Shown one piece after another: positions 1 through 12,422 of a DNA stretch of 64,000 nucleotides. Numbering within the stretch: the stretch's first letter is position 1; the number at the start of each line of letters is the position of its first letter. The DNA lies in the NCBI GenBank assembly GCA_011033025.1, contig WFMF01000111.1, forward strand, positions 399,558 to 463,557. The letters are read 5' to 3'. The DNA comes from Beroe forskalii. Taxonomy: Eukaryota > Ctenophora > Nuda > Beroida > Beroidae. Position numbers and translations under genes: made by a program. Below the pieces are notes generated by a model. The model had not been told where the DNA came from. It was given only the letters and a program-made list of their open reading frames with translations, and ran no database searches.

Positions 1-111
1 GTGCAATGAGAACTTCATTGGTCGGAAATTTCACACTATGATAGGCGTTTCTATGTGTCATGTCAAACAATTTATCCTTCCTTTAGAATTCACTTTGGTA
101 GAGCGACCCAC

Positions 112-247
112 CACTACTTTTTGCTCTGGAGCGGTTGTTGCCCCCGCCTCCTCCTCCGCCTCCTCTCCGACCTCGTCTAGAGGTCCTCTCCTCGCTCTCC
201 AGGTTAAACTTGGACGTGTTGTTACGATCCACCGGGCGAGTCATTCG
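112..247 (-). CDS. Candidate Gly/Arg-rich exon of the LARP1-like gene
   Basis: Reading leftward, an acceptor (TTATCAG) at 248 opens a frame that runs 45 codons to a GTGGGT donor after 112. The peptide has an acidic start, then a basic RRGRRGGGGG run followed by NNRSRAK. An Arg/Gly-rich stretch precedes the La motif in LARP1, so this exon fits the preceding gene. Its phase does not join directly to the exon ending at 4705, so at least one exon between them is missing from this model. Confidence 0.35.
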
Positions 248-249
248 CT

Positions 250-3200
250 GATAATGAGAGGTGAAATGACGTCATTATCATAGGTTAGTGTGGAGTATTC
301 ATGACGATCAGGAGAGGGAAGTGGTGTGTATTTGGGATGTGCGATTTGATAGGTCAGTGAGATTTGTGTCATAGCCTTATTAACATCGGTGAATTGATTT
401 CACCGAATTGCCTATTTATCTTGCTCAACAAATAGCCTCAGAGAGGAATCACGAACTCTATAGGCTGTAGGTGAGCAGATAAATACCAGTAGCTTATACT
501 TGGAAATGTGGAAGGATAATGACACTGATTGCTGTCATTTGTTAGGAGTAAGTATGCTTGCGGTAGGAACTAAGTGCTTGAAGAATGTTATAGCTGACAT
601 TTCAGGATTACTTCGATGTATTTTCCACGGTATGTGAAATATCGTTTTGAAGTACTAATTATAGCATCCTAATTCAGACCGATTCAGATGCAGAACAGAG
701 CTCTGATAACAATGGAATCTGTCTTGCAGTGCGGTTTCCAAGAAAACGACAAGTCCTCTCAGAGAATCATAAAATACCAAGAATTCCTCTTGTTACAAGA
801 ACTGTATTAGCTGATTCCTGGCATACTTGTACATCTGTAATTATATAATGAACTACAATCAGTCAATGCTTGTTCAGCTCCTTGGGAAAGCTTGACACTT
901 CAGTGCTTGCTTCTGTTCCCTGACTTTCTGTATTATGGAACGATGCCAGAACGGTTCACACACTCTCTCTGACACTATCTGCCATACAAGACAATGTAAT
1001 AGCCCTCTTAAGTTATGTGTTACAAGTAGTTAGTCCCATTAACACTTATCATAACATCTGTTAAGACACACACACAGGGGTGTACAAATGGCACTCCCAT
1101 AGATTATCGCGTTGCTCCCACTCAAACACTGAGCGGGAATTCTAAAAGCTCACAAAATGTCCTATGAGTAGATTTCGATGAGTTTCCCCAGCTCATAAGA
1201 TAGCTGATGGCTTTGTGAAGATTGGCCAAACATGTGCACAAGTGGTGTGTAAGCCGTTGAAATGAAAAAACACTTCCTGCATGACTAAAGGGACGATCAA
1301 ATGAGAAGATGAGCTACAATAGTCTAATAAGCGGATAATAGGCAAAGTCCAAGCAATGAATTATGAAGCGGTGAGGAAAATTGATTAACTCTGTACATAG
1401 AGATGAATTGGAAATGGTCTTTTCGTGGAAATTGTTTCAAACCGAGACGTGTCTTATAGGTCATTCGCTGATAATGAGAGGAAAACTTCTCATCTTTGGA
1501 GGTCGTCTTAATCTCGACTTGTAACGGTACCCATTTTTTTCAAACGGTTAGAAAATAATAATATTATAACCAGTACGTGTGTTGCAAAACACAATGCTTT
1601 TTAAATCAATTCCACAAAATTTTGTTATGAAAATGGCTTGTGATGCTTACGGCGGTGTCTTTCAAAAGGCGCGCGCGCAAATTTTAATACGCGAGAAGAC
1701 CGTTTTGAGGGTTAACCACGTGTAAGTGTGTTAAATATTGATGGTGTTTGTCACTTGCATGATAACAGAGTTCAATATTCTGCTTTATTGTTTTCATATA
1801 TAATATGTACGAATGTGAATTGTCATAATTAAACAGCTTGTATTACATGGAGCCCTGAGATACGGTCTAGAAGGTGCTATCTGAGGGGTACAAATGCGAG
1901 TACAGTTAGTGTGTCAGTGGCAAATAATCCGTTCAACCTGACAAAATAGAATAAAGAAGCAGAAAACAGGGTAAATAACCAGATTGGCGAAAGCAAAAAG
2001 CAAGGCGACAGAAATCCTACGAAAATCTAACAGGAATTTTACAAAATAGGGACATTTTTCAAAGGACCTTCCATTTTCTATGTAAATGATTCGACAGCCG
2101 ACAATCGCTGGTTAATTTTAAAGCCTTCAAAATTAAACAGTTATTCAAATCGTTCGACCAGAGTCGTCGAGTACGTTGGCAACAAATATATCGTTCAAAA
2201 GTTGTTGTCAATTACACAAGCGTTTCTAATCGACAAAATGTTCTACTGCCTCCAAAATTCCACAATTACAGCGGCCTTCACACAATGAGGCCTAACACAA
2301 TAAGGCCTTCACACAATAAGGCCTTCACACAATAAGGCCTTCACACAATAAGGCCTAACACAATAAGGCCTAACACAATAAGGCCTAACACAATAAGGCC
2401 TAACACAATAATGCCTTCGAGTCAGAACCTTGCCAGGACTCACCAAACAGAACTAATTGTCTCAAATTACCTCCATTGTCTCAATAATATTGGCTGTTCA
2501 AAATGTCGCAATGTAAGCCACGCCCACTTTCTCTGCTGCCAAAACAACACAGACAAATGTGAAGCACCTAAGAGCAGCCAAACATCGTGAATTTTACATT
2601 CGGAAGAAAAACTAAAAAAGCCCGGTAAACTGTGTCTGTTAGCACCATATAAAAGCCAAGAAGAGTAAGAAAAGCTTTGGTAAAACTATTGAAGATTACA
2701 AATAACACCTTTCATTACAAAACAGCAAGAAACATTGAAACAAAGGAGATAAAATAATTGAAATCAAGAATGGAATAATTATCTCGTTCTTATTCCCAAA
2801 TACAGTAGTATAAATATAGAAATTAGTCACATGTTCGCACCGACACGGTAACATGAAACCACGGTTATCTATGGGTAGAACAGGTTCGTTGGGCGAAAAT
2901 CAGGAGCCAATCGACATAAAACATGAATGTACATTTGTACATGTTGTGAACGCACAATGTACATCAGCTGTGGAATGGAGAATGATAAAAGGGGGCGCGA
3001 TGAATGTACAGCATTCAAAGTCTTCACTCTTCATTTGATTTAACCATTGGTGAATGGTACAAATGCTGTTGGGGTTGGGGGTATGTTATAGACCCCAAAA
3101 AGTCTGACCTATGTCCTCCAATGTTGAATGTACAGAAAGGAAAGATGTTGAATGTTCATGAGATGATGAATATGCATTGAATGTACAAAGTACCAATGCT

Positions 3201-4704
3201 GATGAATGTACTTAGTGAAATAAATAAGATATTCTCGAAGATATGTACAAAATTATCTGTGTGCCCGTAACATTCTCAATATTGTCTATTTTCCAATATG
3301 TCGCAATAATTCGGTCGGAAGTCGGAACACCTTCAATGCCGCACTGCCCTGAGTTCGCCGGGCTAGGCACATGACCCAAGGTTCAGGATCTTGGAGACAT
3401 TTCCTTGTGTTTGATAATTTATGCCATTACAGTACGTTACAGTATCGCTACTCTGTTCTTCTGTATTCACAAATTCACTATAGCGCCGAGCCTCTAATAA
3501 CATAACATTTGATGAATTGATGCCAACACAAAAGCAGTTATATTTTCTCACACTGCACACTAAACATTTGTTGTATATCAGGTGATTGTAAAACACTGAG
3601 CATCTACAATCTTCATAATATTATCATAATAACATACATGTTTAGTGTTTACCACGTACACCATGTAGTACAATAACATAAATAATAATGATTTATTTTG
3701 TCGTGTGTACTAGGGAGAATAGGCAGTGCAGCAACATCAACATTATATTCTAACTAAAGGTTTCAACTGCTTTTTATAGAGCAACTTTCTTTCTTTTTTG
3801 CATATCATTATCAACAAAACTCACCATAAATATATGTACACGATTGCTATTAACTGCTTTTTTCAACTGTATTTTATATGTACACTATTGTAACTTTCTT
3901 TTTTGCTGGCGCCATATATAAACACACAAAATTCGAGTTTGAGAATATTTTCGGTGCTTCGAAATATGATCTTGCTAAATAAAAGTTTTTTTGCTTCAGC
4001 GGGACCTAAATAATAAAGAGCATAGTTGAAAGTTGTTGGACTATCGGATGCTAAAGCGGGCGAGTGTCAGTGTCCGTTTTGTCCGTGTCTTATGTCCGTG
4101 TCTGATGTCCGTATTTACTTTTTGTTTTCCGGTCAAAATGAGCAGTGACACCCCTAGAGCTAGCTTGTACAATGCATTCGCTATCCGTTTGCAGAATAAT
4201 GGGCAACTTGCCAATCTCAGTCAGCTCGCTATCTGATTGGTCAATGCGTCATTTCTCCGCAATTTTCGAATTTTGAACTGTCTCCAACATAAAGATGCAT
4301 CTATTTCAGACATAAATTATTATATAGACAGAATTTAGCCTTTGAATTTTGAATATTATATTTTTGAAGACGTGGTTTGAGTCGTTTAATTTTCAGGAGT
4401 GTCGACTGATGGATATCGAGTTACAAGCTAGTGACTACAAAGTTAGATTTTCATGTCTATTAACAGTCAGTCTCGCTATGTTCAAATCTCCCTTAAGCAA
4501 CTAAACAAATTCCCAGAGTCAACACCCTTTTTTCGTATCTTATTCGAAAAACTATGTTCCCCAATCTTCATCCACTAATTCTCGATAATTAGGTAAGAGT
4601 GGGACTGTATCAAAGTAGAAATAAAAATCCAGGCAAAAACTAAAGCCTAATTTGCTGTCCAACTAAAACATTAAAACAAAAGAACACATTAACTTGGCAC
4701 GTAC
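250..4704. other. Intron or intergenic stretch with no recognised exon
   Basis: I see no conserved coding segment on either strand. The stretch holds a short minisatellite (2273-2413), scattered TGAATGTACA words (2925-3215) and a 22-bp copy of the acceptor region of the candidate exon at 112-247. The missing LARP1-like exon(s) should lie here but could not be recognised. Confidence 0.5.
2273..2413. repeat. Minisatellite, 15-17 bp unit
   Basis: About nine tandem units of CACAATAAGGCC joined by either TTCA or TAA, so the unit alternates between 15 and 16 bp. The two unit lengths occur in runs, suggesting local expansion by slippage. Confidence 0.9.
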
Positions 4705-7700
4705 TTCGTTTGCGAGGGGAGTTGTCGGCATTGAGGACATCCTCATCATCAGGGTGTCTCTCTGGAACCCCCTTCAACTCCATCACCTCCTCCTCTCCCC
4801 CTGCTGGAGGAGGAGGGGCAGCAACCACCTTGTCATTCGGGGGCTGCTTCTCATTCGGCTGCTTCTCAACTACCTGCGAAGGATGGGTCAGTGTTGAGAG
4901 TGATGTATTATGTCAGGGGTTAGAATGGCGAATAAGTGACGTCACTTTATCGAGGAAGAGTCGGTGTTGAGAGTGACGTCATTATCAGGGCTTAGAATGG
5001 TTGCTTTAAGTTGGAAGAAGAGAATGGTAATTTGCTACATGAGTGATACTTATTACTAGGAAAGCCTCATTGTCGTGGTTAGGAAGACACGATAGCCAAC
5101 TAAAATCTTATAGTGTAAAGCTGCATCATACCTTGGGTTGAGGCTGATCTAATGTCGGCCAGATTTCGTTATCTAGTGCGTCAGCCTGAAATGTTGTCAG
5201 TAGGTATTTCATAGTAGTAAAACGAAGATCTGATGGCCCAGAAGAATTCATGAATGGCGCTGGCACGTGTTTATTCTTTGAATTGAATTAAATAAAATGT
5301 AACAATTACAATGTTTATACAGTATACTACACAATTTCTCGAGTTTAAATAAATGAAGCTTCTAAGTTGTGCTGAAGGAAAACACTCAGCCAATCGTTAA
5401 GACTGTTAACGAATAGTGAATACATTGGGGGGGATGAAGCCCAAAAAAACCCAAAAAAAACCAAAAAAAACCTAGCCCAAGAATCGGAAAAGTAGGGTGG
5501 GCCTTGGTTTTTTTTGGTTTTTTTTGGTATTTTTTGGTATTTTTTGTTTTTTTTTGGTTTTTTTTTGGTTTTTTTTGGTATTTTTTGGTTTTTTTTGGGT
5601 TAGGATTTTTTCAAAATTCTTGACTTTTTCATGCCAATATGGATTGTTGATGCTATTAATGTGTTCTAATTGATATCACTATGGTTTCGAACAATATTTG
5701 GCAGTTTATACGGATGTTTTGGGTGATTTATGGTGTTTTATAAGACATAATCAGTTCTTCAAGGCATTTTTTGGTGAACTATCAGAGAAGAACTGCTCAA
5801 GAGTTTCGGAGGGTCAGCCAGCATGGATCAGCAGGTGGTTAAAAGGGGTCATACTTGAATCACCAGGACAGGAGGCCACTCAGTGCTGAAATAAGGACAT
5901 AGGGGCCTGCAAACTGCAAAGTGCTAGTGAAGTGTGAACCAGGGGGTTTGTTAAGGCTCATTGGTTGGCTCATGGCTGATAAAGTTCAGACAAGTGTCAT
6001 ATGAGATTAACAAGGTGTTTTGCCATGTCAAGGGATAGCCAAGGGATAGCCAAGGGATAGCCAAGGGTTGCCAGGAAGCCAGTCACCTATGATTGCCAAT
6101 ATCAGGTAATGTTCAGAAGGAGCCAGGAGTTAGACAAGGTTAAGCAATGGTTCGACATGTTACTGTGGTATCAAAAGGCTTTTGAGAGAAGTTGGGTGAG
6201 GGCAATCATAATATCAGATAATCACTTACTCAGTTGTTATTAGGGGACAGCCAAGGTTCAGCACGAAGTCAGCCAATGGTCATAAAGGGACCACTATTGC
6301 AGTCTAAAGAGGCGAGAAGGTAACTCAGATTTTTAACTTCTTGCTAGTAAAATATCAAATAGGTATCAGAAAAGGGTCAGTCAAATTTGGTAAGGGTTCG
6401 CGAGGGGTCAACCGAGTGCAGTTTTAACTTTCACCCTTGATTCACCTACCCTTCAAGGTACAAAGAAATATTTCCTTTGTCCTGGCGGTATTTATGCAAC
6501 TTATGTCCATGCTGGAGTGGAGAGAACCCACATGTCTTGCCTGGCTCAATGCGGTGGATTTCCTAGCTGCATGGCTCATTAAACAAGGAACTGAAACCAT
6601 AGGGCTCCATACAGGGTTAGCTTTGCACCTTCTGGTGATAATATTGCGATGTATATGCCTCTAGTTGTAAAATGCTCAAAATTAAGGCCAGGAAAGAGTC
6701 TGTAAAGTATCCCCAGGGGTTAGGGTCACTCAATGGACTCATTGGAGGATCAGCCTACCTAAGTACGTAAAATACAATTGACAAGAAGCTCAGAAAAGCT
6801 TATAACTCTATTTTTCTTGCGCTACGGGCGCTTGCCAGCGCCCTGATAATAAGGATCATGTTCAAACAGTTTAATAAAAACTTAGGTCCTGGAACAGTAG
6901 TATGACCCCTTTGGCTAAGCTCGATTGGACCTGACCTGGAAAAAGTACCCACAAGACTCCAGAGTAAGGAGTTAAGGAGATAATTTTTCTAGGCTAGCTA
7001 TAGTTTTAGGGACTGGGGTTCCAAACATGCTCTGAAGATTAACAGCTAGGGCAATAGTTACTTAGTTAGTGTTAGGGTTGATGTTAGACATTAGTGAAAA
7101 CCTTCGTTAACTTTTCTCTGCAGAATCCATTCTCACCTTACTAACCTCAGAACCCCTCTCACTGAGAGGCTCTCAGCATAGGACTATTGGCTGTTCAATT
7201 CATTTCTTGGCCAAGGGTCAACGAAAAGCTCTATATATGATCTTATTAATTTATTAGGCCTTTCTGTGTGCACTTTATCAATGGGTCTTTTCATGGTTCA
7301 TTAAACTTTTATTGAAGCTGTTCAAATGTCAACATCAAAACATTTATAAAAAGTCGTCACTGAAGTGATTTTAATGTGAGGTGCCATGTAGGGTCATTCA
7401 ATTCTTCCAGGAGGACATAATCCAGTTAAAGCTGTAAAGATTTATTTGAACACAGTCATAAATAGTGTTAGAATAGGGGGTCAGTCGAGGGTGATCAATG
7501 ACCACTGACCAGGGGATCAGCCTTGTAAGGTTCACTAGGAGGTCAACTAGGGGTCAGAAGGGATAAGGGGACACCCCTGAGAGACCCACAACAGGTCACT
7601 TAACTTGGGACTCATTCAGGGCCTCATGATCAGCTCGAATATATAAATGGATGCTTTTAAGCTTTTACTTGACTGATTTCTATTGGAAGTCACTAAGAGA

Positions 7701-10700
7701 CAGTAAGACGTTAATACCTAAGAATGCAGTTGAAAACTTATAGGAAAAATTATAGGTACCTGCTGAAAATCATCTTATATACTTGATAACAACTCCCAAC
7801 AATAATGAAATGTCTTTTTGCAAATTAACAAAACAGTCATAAACGTGAATTTTGGATAATTGGACCAATTTCAGAACGATTATATGAGCAAAAATATTCA
7901 ATTATATTCAGTAAATTACACAATTATAGGTCGTTTATTCTACATACCAAGCTCTAGTGGATCTACAGTCACATGGTAGACATCATAAAACAATCGAATT
8001 TTAACCTAAAAATCGTTTGGAAAGGTGCTGGAAATTACTAAAATGTAACCCAAAAAAACCAAAAAAAACCTAAAAAAACCAAAAAAAAACCTAGCCCAAG
8101 AATCGGAAAAGTAGGGTGGGGCTTGGTTTTTTTTGGGCTTCATCCCCCCCTACATTGCGTTACTTGACATATAAACTTACATCTGCTGGATTAACTTTCA
8201 CAACTGTAGTTGGAGCTGAAATAAGGACCGTTATTTAATCACATACAAACTATGGAACGTATTTTGTCATTGCTTAATGGTTATTAAATGTTATGTAAAT
8301 GATAAATGCTAATGATAATGCCTCATGCTGTCATCTTGTCAGCAGCGAGTTTGTAAAAATCAAACATTTTCGCCAGTGGAATTTTGCTAATATCCTATTC
8401 TATATGACCCGGCAATTTCACTTTGTTTTTCATGTTCACTGAAGGTCACCGACTCATTGAGGTAGATGGATAAATATTTCACAGACAGATGAGGTACGTT
8501 GTGCACAGGTGAGCAAAACTGTGAGCGAGGTTTTTCAGAGTATCGGTCAAAAACCGAAAATTGTTGAGACCTGTAGGATAGGCAACAAGTCAAGAACTAG
8601 TCAGGCATCTGTCCGGCCCGTGAAAGTGAAAGTTTCAAGCTCCATTGTTGCTGGTCAGTTGGTTGCCAACGTAAGGAATCTCAGGAATGTGGAGAAGTTT
8701 AAAACTGTTTTCGTGTGTCCAGATCGATCCCCCGAACAGCGTCAGATTCATAGAGACTTGGTGAAGGAAATGAAGGAGAGGGCCTCAAAGGAAACTGGGA
8801 AGACATTCTTCATAAAGGACGGACAAATCAGTTTCAGGGATAAGATTGCCTCAAATGGATGAAACTGAAAGTGTGTTTTTTGTGGCATATTGAATTGTTT
8901 GTTGATTGTTGCTGGTAAGAGGGTTTTTGCATGTTTTAGTAATTGCTTTTCATGTGATCACACAGGGCTGAACAGCCCTCAGGGACTTGATTGACAATGT
9001 TAACTTTACTGGTTTCGATTTGCTGGCGATACTCTCTGGTCGAAGTACTATATAATTTTGACTCTAATGATCTATATTTATATATTCAATATATTTAAAA
9101 GCCCTTTGCGGTGCCCTTACTAGGGTTTTCAATCAATCAAGCAGTCATTGACGCTGCTTATTACGCAATAATAGCATTGATATACAATGCTTTTCACTAG
9201 TTTTACTCGACTTTTATTAATTACTAGCGGGCCCGTTGGGCCTGCAAATACACAGCTCACTCTGCGCTGCTACGTAGCACTTCGTTCGCAAGTTTTAAAC
9301 ACTGCCATTCAAATTGATTGGATACTTTTTTCCGCATCAAAAAATTCCAATTAGATCGGAAGTCAAAACTTATGTGCAAAAAATCAAATATTCAAAATAA
9401 AATTATGAAGGAGCACAGTGGAAAATAGATCGAATTCGTCAGTTAGTCTTAGACGTGCTAAACCATGTGAGTCTTGTTCCAGCGTTCCGTTTTGATTGCA
9501 AAATGATGTTAATTCTGACAACTGATTCTCATACTGAAACTGATATGGATAATTTTGTTTTGTTCTACAGGCCAGGAACTGTCTTCGAAATCTGCTACAC
9601 CTACATTCGACTCGATTGAATTGTGCACACCTTGTAACCATAGCGGTTAATTTCACAACTGCAGTTACTACTGTTTTCACCGACTCAACTTTGATTATCG
9701 ACCAACCTCTGTCTCAATAAAAGCAATCCATCTGGAATATCTTCCGTTATTCAAGTTATGTCCTTTCTCCATCTTGAGATCTTAAATTTAAGGGAACTTA
9801 AAAAAGTTAAGGAAACGTCAAAAATTTTCAAAAAGCTACAGCAAAGCATTTAACAGTAATAGAAAGCTCTCGCATAGCACTGATTATAATCTGCACGTGC
9901 GGAAAAATTGGTTTCCATAGCAACGGCGCGACTTAGCCCGGTTAAGCCTTAGTTTCTCTTGATATTTTCTTGGCAAGCTCAAATTTAATTGTGTACGGAA
10001 GCACAGACATACATTATTCACGTGCTCTTACGAATTTATATAATAGATTAGGTACAATAATACTGCCTTGAATAACATTAAGCATTTATTAAGACGTGAA
10101 GTTGGAATTCTTTAGCTGTGGCTTTGGATTCAACAGGTTTTTCTATGCCCGTAAGGGAGAGTTATATTTTTAAATCGGAATATTACAAATCCTACTATAG
10201 ACAATGTTGATAGACAACATAATTGAAGTTTCACAGACGTGAATGTGATTCAGAAAGTTATCGTTTCTACTTTCATAAAATGTCAAATTCATCAAACTAA
10301 CTTTTCCATGGGTTCCCTGAAGAGGTCAGAGGTGCCTCACTCTGTTTCTCAGGATTGCAGATGGTGACTGTTTTTGTAGGTTTTGAAGGAGCATTGTTTT
10401 GCTTTGCGGGAGCAGCATCTGAGGCTGGGACTGGAGCAGCTTTAGCCAAGCCAGCAGATGCTGATTTCTGTGCAGCGCTAGGCTTCTGGGCAGGTGTATT
10501 CTTTTGAGCAGGAGCTGGCTTTTTACCTGCTCCAGCCTTTTGAGGTACAGGATCTTTGGCTACTGTTTCCGCTACTTGTTCAGCTTTGCTTCTGCCATTC
10601 TCAACTGGCTGTTTCTAAAAAATATTTCAGTGAGCGGAGCACTTGTCATCAAAAAAGAAGAAAGATGACACATTAGTCAAAAAATCAAAGACATTAAGCA

Positions 10701-11658
10701 TTTTTCCTGATTGAGGTCAGATAGTCAGTTGTAAGGTTCTGTTCAATTCAATAGTTATGCACAGCAATGTATTTGAATTTCTGGGCCTCTTATATTTCTT
10801 GGAAGACAAGGAAAATAAGTTACGTAGGAACCTGAACTATTCGTGTAGCTATGCCTCATAAATACTTAAAAGTACTAAAATCAAATAGACTATGATGGTC
10901 ACATCAGCAGTTATTCATATCATGAGAAGTTATGTATGATTACTGATTTAATTTGTTTACATTTTGTGGTTTCTTTGCATCTGGAACTGATGGGACTAGA
11001 GGTTTTGCCCAGGCATTTGGCTTTCCACGAGTATCTGAAAAGATATAAATGAGATTTACTGATTTAAATTGATATCGAACTCCCCATACAATTATAAAAC
11101 CAAATTATATAATGGGCCTGAGACAATTTTATACTCCTAAGTACCTGAAAAGAGATCATGGAAAGAAAGGAAATAGGAATCCATTGTGACCTCATGAGGG
11201 ATTGAAATTAATAATCTGGTGGCAAATAAAACATTCCTGATGTTACAAACATAGCACCTGCATCGTTCTGTGTCGATCGAATGAATTGATCAAATGAAAA
11301 ATGCAAGCAATTGCTGTTTTTCGCGATGCCATCGTGAATTAGTGTATTGTGCGCGGTTTTCATTTGATCAGTCCATTGGATCGACGTGGAACGATGAAAC
11401 CACCTAACCCCTGCTTGCAATGACTGCCCCTTGTCAATTCTAGAGACTAAGTTTGATGCATTGTCTACAAACAGCACCTTAACTATTTGAAAATATAATC
11501 ATGTCAGGTAGTTAGGAGTTCATAGCTATAAATAGGAATCAGGAAATCTAGATACAGTGTTATAATGAAAATATCATTGACTTACCAATAGCATTTGCCT
11601 TGCAAGAGCTTTCAGTACCAGTTTGAAGTTCTACATCAGGAATCTTAGCACTCAACAT
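4705..11658 (-). CDS. LARP1: LARP1-like RNA-binding protein, N-terminal part (5' exons; gene continues leftward)
   Basis: Six phase-compatible exons on the minus strand: 11586-11658 (start ATG at 11658), 10961-11034, 10302-10614, 8181-8215, 5132-5185 and 4705-4873. All have GT-AG borders. The protein is low complexity, rich in Pro, Ala, Lys and Gln. Exon 2 contains a PNAWAKPL segment, exon 3 is an Ala/Pro/Lys linker ending in NPWK, exon 4 holds VVKV, exon 5 holds NEIWPTLDQ, and exon 6 is acidic and ends PRKR. The order NPW..., VVxV, D...WPT resembles the N-terminal part of LARP1 upstream of the La module, which is why I name it. LARP1 binds 5'TOP mRNAs and the cap downstream of mTORC1. The La motif and DM15 domain are not in the window and should lie beyond position 1. 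Exon 6 ends in phase 1, and the next exon is not securely found. Assignment rests on short motifs, so another Pro-rich protein remains possible. Confidence 0.55.
5427..8150. mobile_element. 2.7-kb terminal-inverted-repeat element inside a LARP1-like intron
   Basis: The left end reads GGGGGGATGAAGCCC followed by A-rich repeats, and the right end is its reverse complement, GGGCTTCATCCCCCC. The sequence TACATTG flanks both ends, as expected of a target-site duplication. Just inside each end, but in direct orientation, lies the same core starting CTAGCCCAAGAATCGG. The core is surrounded by (A7-8 CC)n or (T7-8 GG)n runs. The 2.4-kb interior has no long open reading frame and is rich in degenerate GGGTCA words, including three exact tandem GGATAGCCAA units near 6035-6065. 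It lies between exons 5185 and 8181 of the LARP1-like gene. I do not recognise a transposon superfamily. Confidence 0.7.
8509..9145 (+). mobile_element. Fragment of a non-LTR retrotransposon ORF1-like gene with 3' tail
   Basis: An open frame to 8862 encodes a segment with RPVKVKV, then KFKTVFVCPDRSPEQRQIHRDL, the pattern of the RNA-binding region of L1-type ORF1 proteins. It is related to the longer copy at 44897-45891 (RPVRVCF..., [19 protein letters not shown]). There is no clear start, and the frame is cut at its 5' end. About 280 bp of 3' sequence follow, ending in a CAATCAATCAAG tail. It is most likely a 5'-truncated dead insertion. No reverse transcriptase is seen nearby. Confidence 0.6.
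8863..10301. other. LARP1-like intron filled with dispersed repeats
   Basis: This is the intron between exons 8215 and 10302. No exon is recognised. It holds the tail of the ORF1-like fragment, the interrupted GC-rich dispersed repeat (9222-10060), and a 75-bp segment at 9727-9800 that recurs at 26872-26945. Confidence 0.6.
9222..10060. repeat. Dispersed repeat, copy A (interrupted)
   Basis: The left part (9222-9365) contains GGGCCCGTTGGGCCTGC, CAGCTCACTC and GCGCTGCTACGTAGCAC. The right part (9888-10060) contains CTGCACGTGC, CCATAGCAACGGCGCGAC and TTCTCTTGATATTT. Both parts match, in order, the contiguous repeat at 62824-63175, but here about 520 bp of unrelated sequence lies between them. 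Copy A therefore looks like the same element split by a later insertion. Confidence 0.75.
11262..11396. repeat. Short foldback element
   Basis: The arm starting CATCGTTC...CGATCGAATGAATTGATCA at 11262 is the imperfect reverse complement of the arm ending ...GGATCGACGTGGAACGATG at 11396. The centre contains AT-rich sequence. It lies in the first intron of the LARP1-like gene and resembles the larger foldback at 14448-14687 in its GATCGA-rich arms. Confidence 0.6.
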
Positions 11659-12422
11659 GATGATGATGCATCAAATAAACTCTTCAGCAACATTTAGGCT
11701 TTGGGATAGAATCAAAAATCAATAAACTGGCTAGTACTAAGTTAACGAATGGTGTCTAAAAAATGTTCAATAATAATGGCATAAGCTAATCATCAGTGAA
11801 TAATAACACCTATGAATGCTCTATTGCTCTTCTAGCAACATATTTCAGAAACTAGAGAAATCTTTCTTGATAATGACATCCACCAAAAGTATACCATGTG
11901 ATAGGTCCCAAAATTATCTAAGTCAATCAATAAAAGATTCAACAGTACTAAATACAGAATAAAAATGTCTCCGGAATTCTTCAAAGGGATCGTTCACATA
12001 TAACGTAATCACCAAGAAGGGGGGAAGGGGGTTTCTGAATGATTATGTTACATGTTAAATAGTAACAAATACAACTACTGTAAACTTGATTACGAGGGGG
12101 AGGGGGGTTGAAATCTGCTAAAAATTGATTATGTAATATGTGAACAATCCCAAACAGTGTTAGATGCATTCCTGGGACACTTTTTAGAGGGGTTGTTGGC
12201 AATCTAAGTGAGCCAGCCAGGCTGGCTTGCTTTGATTGCCAACAAACCCATCACTTCGTTCAGCCTGGATCCACCCTGACCACCACAAAAAATTATTCGG
12301 AGTTTGCTGGTGGATTAGACTAAAGCAGTTACTCTGCTACTCTGCAGTGGAAACTATCAAAGCCTGCACTTGTAGTCTGCTCAGACACACTTGGGACAAT
12401 GCTGAAATTTTCCATAGAAAAT

